Assembly: GCF_001984155.1 (NCBI RefSeq) | Contig: NZ_MTQO01000026.1 | Coordinates: forward strand, 31,356-95,355 | Reading direction: 5' to 3' | Origin: Actinosynnema sp. ALI-1.44 | GTDB lineage: Bacteria; Actinomycetota; Actinomycetes; Mycobacteriales; Pseudonocardiaceae | DNA: 64,000 nt | Part shown: positions 59,655-64,000 of the stretch, in pieces | Position numbering within the stretch: position 1 is the stretch's first letter | How the letters are laid out: every line of letters starts with the position of its first letter | Notes under the pieces: model-generated | Told to the model about the DNA's origin: nothing | What the model saw: only the letters and a program-made list of their open reading frames with translations | Database searches by the model: none | Made by a program: the position numbers and the translations under genes

Positions 59655-59681
59655 GGTCACATTCGGACGGTCCCGTTCGTC
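59655..59681 (+). promoter_or_regulatory. ECF41-type promoter of the sigma gene
   Basis: On the plus strand GGTCACA (59655-59661), exactly 16 bp, then CGTC (59678-59681), a back-to-back mirror of the minus-strand promoter. It lies 35-61 bp upstream of the sigma start codon and implies autoregulation. Confidence 0.82.
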
Positions 59682-59715
59682 AGAGTCATGAACGACTCAC
59701 CCCGAGGGGACGAAC

Positions 59716-60570
59716 ATGGACTTCCTGGCCCGGCAGTTCGAGGAACACCGCACACACCTGCGGGCGGTCGCGTACCGCATGCTGGGTTCGCTGACCGAGG
59801 CCGACGACGCCGTCCAGGAGGCATGGCTGCGGCTGGCCCGTGTCGAGCCGGGCGAGATAGGCAACCTCGGCGGCTGGCTGACCACCGTCGTCGGCCGGGT
59901 CTGCCTGGACATGCTGCGCACCCGGCGGATCCGGCAGGAACACCCGCTCGACGCGTTACCGGACCCGGTGGTCAGCCGCGAAGGCACCGACGACCCCGAG
60001 CAGCAGGCGCTGATCGCCGATTCGGTGGGACTGGCGCTGCTGGTGGTGCTCGAGTCGTTGAACCCGGCCGAACGGCTCGCTTTCGTCCTGCACGACATGT
60101 TCGGCATGGCCTTCGAGGAGATCGCCCCGGTCGTGGACCGCACCCCCGCCGCGGCCAGGAAACTCGCCAGCCGTGCGCGTCGGCAGGTGCGGGGAGCCGC
60201 GCCCGCGCCGGATCCCGACCCGGCCACGCAGCGCCGGGTGGTGAACGCGTTTCTCACCGCCGCACGCGGCGGCGACCTCGACGGCCTGCTGGCCATCCTG
60301 GACCCCGACGTCGTGCTCCGCGTCGACAGCGGCAGTATGCGGGTCATCCGCGGTGCGGCGGCAGTGGCCGGTCAGGCCGACACCTTCCAGCGCATGGCCA
60401 CCATCGCCACCGCCCAACCCGCTATGGTCAACGGCGTGGCCGGGCTGGTCAACAGCGTCGGCGACGAACTCGTCTCGATCATGAGCTTCACCGTCGTGGA
60501 CGAGCGGATCACCGCCATCGACATCTTCTCCGACCCGGTCAGGCTGACCCGCGCACTGCCAGGACACTAG
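59716..60570 (+). CDS. ECF41-type sigma factor with SnoaL-like C-terminal domain
   Basis: A 284-residue sigma factor. Region 2 is VAYRMLGSLTEADDAVQEAWLRL, region 4 is LAFVLHDMFGMAFEEIAPVVDRTPAAARKLASRAR, and the C-terminal ~105 residues (VVNAFLTAARGGDLDGLLAILDPDVVLRVD onward) form the SnoaL-like extension that in ECF41 proteins acts as a built-in regulator in place of an anti-sigma factor. ATG at 59716 follows GAGGGGA. Its divergent partner genes are of the carboxymuconolactone-decarboxylase and oxidoreductase classes normally controlled by this group. Confidence 0.93.
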   Translation: MDFLARQFEEHRTHLRAVAYRMLGSLTEADDAVQEAWLRLARVEPGEIGNLGGWLTTVVGRVCLDMLRTRRIRQEHPLDALPDPVVSREGTDDPEQQALIADSVGLALLVVLESLNPAERLAFVLHDMFGMAFEEIAPVVDRTPAAARKLASRARRQVRGAAPAPDPDPATQRRVVNAFLTAARGGDLDGLLAILDPDVVLRVDSGSMRVIRGAAAVAGQADTFQRMATIATAQPAMVNGVAGLVNSVGDELVSIMSFTVVDERITAIDIFSDPVRLTRALPGH

Positions 60571-61007
60571 TGGTCACGAAGCGTCCGCATGGACTCGGCG
60601 AGTTCCGTCGACCGCTTCTCCCCCAACGGTTCCAGCACGCGTTCGCGCAGCACCTCGGCGGTGATCTTGCGGGCGCGGCGTGCCATGTCGGTGCCGTGGT
60701 CGGTCAGCACGACGTGGGTGACCCGACGGTCGGTCTCGCTGGGCTCACGGCGGATCAGGCCCGCCTCGGTCATCCGGTCGGCCACCTTGGTGAAGCCGCC
60801 GCTGCTCAGCGCGGCTTCCTTGGCCAGGCGGGTCATCGGCAGTCGGTAGCCCGGTGACCGCAGCAGCCTGAGCAGGATGTCGAACGGGCCCGGGGCCAGG
60901 CCGAGGTGCTCGGCGATCGTGGCGAGCAGGCGTTCCTGCGTGGCCTGGTAGCCCTCGATGACCAGGCCCCACCACGTGACGATCTCGTCATCCCCGACGT
61001 CCGGCAT
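60567..61007 (-). CDS. MarR-family repressor of a quinone/aromatic-response-like locus
   Basis: A 146-residue winged-HTH repressor. The recognition region is MTRLAKEAALSSGGFTKVADRMTEAGLIRREPSETDRRVTHVVLTDHG, flanked by dimerisation helices. It is divergent from a VOC dioxygenase and an alpha/beta hydrolase, the arrangement of MhqR-controlled genes in Bacillus, which respond to quinones. A 16-bp palindrome lies between the starts. Its stop overlaps the sigma gene stop by 4 bp (CTAG). No Cys residue is seen, so thiol-based sensing is unlikely. Confidence 0.9.
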   Translation of the reverse strand: MPDVGDDEIVTWWGLVIEGYQATQERLLATIAEHLGLAPGPFDILLRLLRSPGYRLPMTRLAKEAALSSGGFTKVADRMTEAGLIRREPSETDRRVTHVVLTDHGTDMARRARKITAEVLRERVLEPLGEKRSTELAESMRTLRDH

Positions 61008-61042
61008 GCGCCCACCCTACCCCGAATCCCTCGCCGGAATAT

Positions 61043-61058
61043 ATCTTGCGCGCAAGAT
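61043..61058. promoter_or_regulatory. 16-bp perfect palindrome, probable MarR operator
   Basis: ATCTTGCGCGCAAGAT is fully self-complementary and lies 36 bp from the MarR start and 45 bp from the dioxygenase start, within an A/T-richer promoter stretch. Position and size fit a MarR dimer site controlling both directions. Confidence 0.82.
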
Positions 61059-61102
61059 GTTTCCACGATAGATTTCCGGCACAGTCACCCCAGGAGGCAG
61101 TC

Positions 61103-62086
61103 ATGGCGATCAGGACGCAGGGTCTGCACCACGTCACAGCCATCGCGGGCAATCCGCAGCGCAACGTCGACTTCTACGCGCGCACCCTCGGCCTGCGACT
61201 GGTCAAGACCACGGTCAACTTCGACCAGCCCAGCGTCTACCACCTCTACTACGGTGACGACGCCGGCCGCCCCGGCACGATCATGACCTTCTTCCCGTGG
61301 AACGACGTGGCCGCGGGCCGCCACGGCACCGGCCAGGCCACCACGACGGCCTTCTCCGTCCCGGCGAACTCGATCGGCTGGTGGCAGGACCACCTCGCCG
61401 AGGTCGAGGTGCGGACCAGCCGGATCACCACCCGGGACGACGAGGACACGCTGACCTTCACCGACCCGGACGGCCTGACCATCGCCCTCGTCGCGCACAA
61501 GCAGGCAGACCCGCGCAACCCGTGGGACACCCCGCTGATCCCGGGCGAGCACGCCATCCGCGGCCTGCACTCGGTGACGCTGTCGGTGTCCCAGGAGGAC
61601 GCCACCGCCGAGATGCTGACCGACGGACTCGGCCTGACCTTCCTGCACCAGGACGACAACCGGCTCCGCTTCGCCGCGGGCGACGGCGGCCCCGGCGCCC
61701 TGGTGGACGTCCTGGTCACACCGGACGCGCCGAGCGGCCTGGTGGCCGGGGGCACGGTGCACCACGTGGCGTGGCGCGTGCCGGACGACGCGACCCAGCA
61801 GGCGTGGCGCGAGGAGCTGGTCGGCAAGGGCGTGCAGGTGACGGAGATCCTGGACCGCCAGTACTTCCACTCGATCTACTTCCGCGAGCCGGGCGGGACG
61901 CTGCTGGAAGTGGCCACCGACGACATCGGCTTCACCGCGGACGAACCGCTGCTGGAGCTGGGCCGGGCACTGAAGCTGCCGCCGTGGCTGGAGCCGGACC
62001 GCGACCAGATCGCCGCCGGGCTGGCCAAGCTCGACCTGCCGGACGAGAACAACCCCGAGGTCGCCGAGAAGCTGGCCGCCCGATGA
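61103..62086 (+). CDS. VOC-family ring-cleaving dioxygenase (MhqO/LinE-like)
   Basis: A 327-residue two-module vicinal-oxygen-chelate protein. Module 1 starts LHHVTAIAGNPQRNVDFYARTLGLRLVK and ends before LTFTDPDGLTIAL; module 2 starts LHSVTLSVSQEDATAEMLTDGLGL and includes GTVHHVAWRVPDDATQ and YFREPGGTLLEVATDD. Metal ligands of the family (two His, one Glu) can be seen in LHHV, TVHHVAWRV and LLEVATD. Homologues cleave hydroquinones or catechols. ATG at 61103 is fixed by AGGAGG. It is the first of a two-gene operon under the MarR palindrome. Confidence 0.92.
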   Translation: MAIRTQGLHHVTAIAGNPQRNVDFYARTLGLRLVKTTVNFDQPSVYHLYYGDDAGRPGTIMTFFPWNDVAAGRHGTGQATTTAFSVPANSIGWWQDHLAEVEVRTSRITTRDDEDTLTFTDPDGLTIALVAHKQADPRNPWDTPLIPGEHAIRGLHSVTLSVSQEDATAEMLTDGLGLTFLHQDDNRLRFAAGDGGPGALVDVLVTPDAPSGLVAGGTVHHVAWRVPDDATQQAWREELVGKGVQVTEILDRQYFHSIYFREPGGTLLEVATDDIGFTADEPLLELGRALKLPPWLEPDRDQIAAGLAKLDLPDENNPEVAEKLAAR

Positions 62087-62694
62087 AGCTGAACCACTTC
62101 TTCCAGCAAGGCGACGACCGGGCCAAGCCCGTGCTGCTGCTCCTGCACGGCACGGGCGGGCGTCCGGCCGACCTGCGGGGCCTCGGCGCGGACCTGAGTC
62201 CCGGTTCTGACGTGCTCGCGCCTGCCGGGCAGGTCAGCGAGAACGGCATGTCCCGGTGGTTCAGGCGGCTGCGTGAGGGTGTCTTCGACCACGAGGACGT
62301 GGTCAAGCGCGCCAACGAGCTCGCGGACTTCATCCTCGACGCCCGCGACGAGTACAAGCTGGCCGACCGGCGGATGGTCGCCGTCGGCTTCTCCAACGGC
62401 GCCAACATCGCGGCGGCGGTCGCGCTGCTGCGGCCGGACGCGCTGACCGAGGTCGTGGCGTTCGCCGCGATGCTGCCGGTGCCGGACCCACCGCCGCTGG
62501 ACCTGAGTGGTTCCAGGATCTTCCTGTCCAACGGCGCCAACGACCCGATGGCTCCCCTGGCCTCCACGGACCAACTGGTGGCGCGGCTGCGCGAACGGGA
62601 CGCCGACGTGACGGTCCACCGCCACCCCGGCGGGCACCAGGTCACACCCGAAGCGGTCGCCCAGGCCCGTACCTGGATGCTCGTGCTGAGTTGA
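62083..62694 (+). CDS. Alpha/beta hydrolase, MhqD-like esterase
   Basis: A 203-residue phospholipase/carboxylesterase-type hydrolase. The oxyanion region is LLLLHGTGGRPADLRGLG, the nucleophile elbow is VGFSNGANIAAAVAL (GFSNG), Asp lies in FLSNGANDPMAPL and His in HRHPGGHQVTPE. The start overlaps the dioxygenase stop (ATGA). Together with MarR and VOC genes it reproduces the MhqR-MhqO-MhqD pattern, where the esterase handles ring-cleavage or conjugate products. Confidence 0.91.
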   Translation: MKLNHFFQQGDDRAKPVLLLLHGTGGRPADLRGLGADLSPGSDVLAPAGQVSENGMSRWFRRLREGVFDHEDVVKRANELADFILDARDEYKLADRRMVAVGFSNGANIAAAVALLRPDALTEVVAFAAMLPVPDPPPLDLSGSRIFLSNGANDPMAPLASTDQLVARLRERDADVTVHRHPGGHQVTPEAVAQARTWMLVLS

Positions 62695-63012
62695 GCGGTA
62701 TGGGAATCGACCCACAGATCGCCGAGCGTGAAACGGAACATGGGCCCCAAACCTCAACCGGCACGTCACCACCTTCTGACAGGGACTCTGAACCAGCACA
62801 CAACGGGCTGGTACGTAACCAACACAGTGCACCCAGCGCCGGAAACCGAACCCCGGGCTGGAAACCGCACTCCAACGCAACCAACAGCGCAAAGCAATCA
62901 GACATTATCCGTTAAAACCAGCCCCAGCGACAAGCAGGCCACAAGTAGGCAGACCGTAACTCAACCGTGGCCCACGCTGGTAAAATAGCACCGTTTCCGA
63001 TAAACTGGACTT
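62695..63012. other. Gene-free, lower-GC interval before the HNH gene
   Basis: About 320 bp with noticeably lower GC than the window average and no supported coding sequence; 74- and 86-codon frames have no ribosome binding site and are low-complexity. ACCAGC (62792-62797) and GCTGGT (62807-62812) make a weak hairpin that may end the upstream operon. The last ~30 bp (GGTAAAATAGCACC and following) look promoter-like for the HNH gene. Confidence 0.5.
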
Positions 63013-64000
63013 ATGCCCGAACAGCTCGCTGTTCCATTCCGGCCAGTAGGTCAACCACCACAAATCCCGCTCACTGACATGGCGAGAGATCAGGTTCTCG
63101 ACTATTTGATAGACCGTCACCGGCGACGTAACCAGATCGACGGCGAAATCATGCAAGCGTATGCCCGGTTCGCGGAACTAACCCCGCCACAACGCAACGG
63201 AATCACCATCGGAGACGGCGCGGCAGAAGAGATCGCGATGGAACTAGCGGTCAGCCCCCACACCACCGCCAAACACCTGCACGAGGCCCAGGAGTTGGTG
63301 ACCCGCCTGCCCGGGACGGTGTCGGCGCTGACCACCGGCGAGATCGACGTCATGCGAGCCAAGGCCGTGCGGGAGTACACCGCCGAATTGGACGACGACC
63401 AGGCCGCACACGTGGAGAAACGGGTCTTGGCGGGCGGGAAGCAAGAGAACCTGACCCGGTTCAAGCACGTCCTGCGGCGCGAAGTCATCCGCGCGGACCC
63501 ACAAGGCGCTGAACAGCGCCGGTTGGCGGTGAAAGCCCAGCGGGATGTCACCCGCTGGCACCGGGCCGACGGGACCTCGAGTCTTACTGTCCACTTGCAG
63601 CCACACGAGGCTGAGTTGGCGTACCAGCACATCAACCTGCTCGCCGGACACGCCACAGGAACAAGCCGGAACCTCGCGACGGCGCGGGCTGATGTGTTCA
63701 TGGACCTGATCGGCGGCAAACAGGTCGACCGGCCGTCGGTGAGTGTGAACGTGGTGGTGCCGATGACCACGTTGATGGGATTGAACCAGGAACCCGGAGA
63801 AATCAGCGGGATCGGGCCCATCACCGCCGAGTACGCGCGAGAACTGGCCCAGAACGCCACCTGGCGACGGATGATCACCGACCCCACCGGGCAGGTGCTG
63901 GAAGTGTCTCGGCGACGGTTCGCCTCATCCGGGTTGACCCGGTTCGTCCAGGCGCGCGACCGGGTGTGTCGGCAGCCTGGGTGCGCGGTGGTGGCACAGC
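63013..64000 (+). CDS. DUF222/HNH-endonuclease protein (13E12-type), 5' part
   Basis: At least 329 residues, open at the window end. ATG at 63013 begins MPEQLAVPFRPVGQPPQIPL. The body is the DUF222 (13E12 repeat) region: YARFAELTPPQRNGITIGDG, IAMELAVSPHTTAKHLHEAQ, LTTGEIDVMRAKAVREYT and LTVHLQPHEAELAYQHINLL. The last residues (LTRFVQARDRVCRQPGCAV) are the start of the HNH nuclease domain, with the first zinc-type Cys pair. These genes occur in many copies in actinobacteria and may be mobile or selfish; function is unproven. The upstream region is A/T-richer than neighbours, which fits acquisition. Confidence 0.9.
   Translation, partial: MPEQLAVPFRPVGQPPQIPLTDMARDQVLDYLIDRHRRRNQIDGEIMQAYARFAELTPPQRNGITIGDGAAEEIAMELAVSPHTTAKHLHEAQELVTRLPGTVSALTTGEIDVMRAKAVREYTAELDDDQAAHVEKRVLAGGKQENLTRFKHVLRREVIRADPQGAEQRRLAVKAQRDVTRWHRADGTSSLTVHLQPHEAELAYQHINLLAGHATGTSRNLATARADVFMDLIGGKQVDRPSVSVNVVVPMTTLMGLNQEPGEISGIGPITAEYARELAQNATWRRMITDPTGQVLEVSRRRFASSGLTRFVQARDRVCRQPGCAVVAQ

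Noticed and set aside
62691..62988. Overlapping 74- and 86-codon frames after the esterase gene
   Set aside because: Low-complexity translations rich in Ser, Thr, Pro and Asn, no start signals; treated as non-coding.

Overview
The window is high-GC chromosomal DNA from an actinomycete, most likely a member of the Pseudonocardiaceae or a close relative. I infer this from the codon bias, the frequent GTG starts, the actinobacterial families present (DUF6292, ECF41 and ECF42 sigma factors, DUF222/HNH protein, large XRE regulators with a TPR-like C-terminal region) and the dense, mostly short divergent operons. No rRNA, tRNA, CRISPR array, transposase or integrase was seen.

Layout. 1-2.1 kb: the 3' end of an oligopeptide/nickel-type ABC importer (permease end plus a fused double ATPase). 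2.1-5.1 kb: a DUF6882 gene, trpF, and an ECF42 sigma factor coupled to its DGPF/YciI partner. 5.3-7.4 kb: a DHA2 drug exporter with a DHFR/RibD-like reductase. 7.9-14.7 kb: polytopic membrane proteins, an AraC regulator, an AhpD-like protein, a short MetE-like methyltransferase and an acyltransferase. 14.9-22.4 kb: ABC-F ATPase, DEAD-box helicase, copper-chaperone-like HMA protein, two exported or cell-wall proteins, a GNAT and a carotenoid oxygenase. 22.6-45.3 kb is a catabolic island: acyl-CoA synthetase-like ligase, aldehyde dehydrogenase and AraC; a ribose-type ABC importer divergent from an SDR/MoaF-like/GMC-oxidoreductase operon; an operon of HDAC-like deacetylase, LivF-like ATPase, dienelactone hydrolase and dimethylformamidase-like protein facing an amidase; and a benzoylformate decarboxylase with an aromatic-acid transporter under a LysR regulator.

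45.3-51.4 kb is a decayed accessory module. An XRE regulator faces an operon of SPASM-domain fragment, dTMP kinase-like protein, endonuclease/exonuclease/phosphatase (EEP) protein interrupted by an in-frame amber codon, and NUDIX hydrolase, with a divergent LysR-type regulator. Just beyond the LysR gene lies a collapsed second copy of the module (XRE 3' end, the same 65-bp inverted repeat, and an EEP fragment). This is the most unusual part of the window.

51.4-64 kb returns to ordinary small operons with readable control sites: a TetR/DmpA-peptidase operon divergent from an amino-acid permease across a perfect dyad; an ECF41 sigma factor divergent from a carboxymuconolactone-decarboxylase-like/SDR pair, with matching ECF41-type promoters on both strands; and a MarR/VOC-dioxygenase/esterase locus resembling the quinone-responsive Mhq system, with a 16-bp palindrome between the divergent genes. 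The window ends inside a DUF222/HNH-endonuclease gene.
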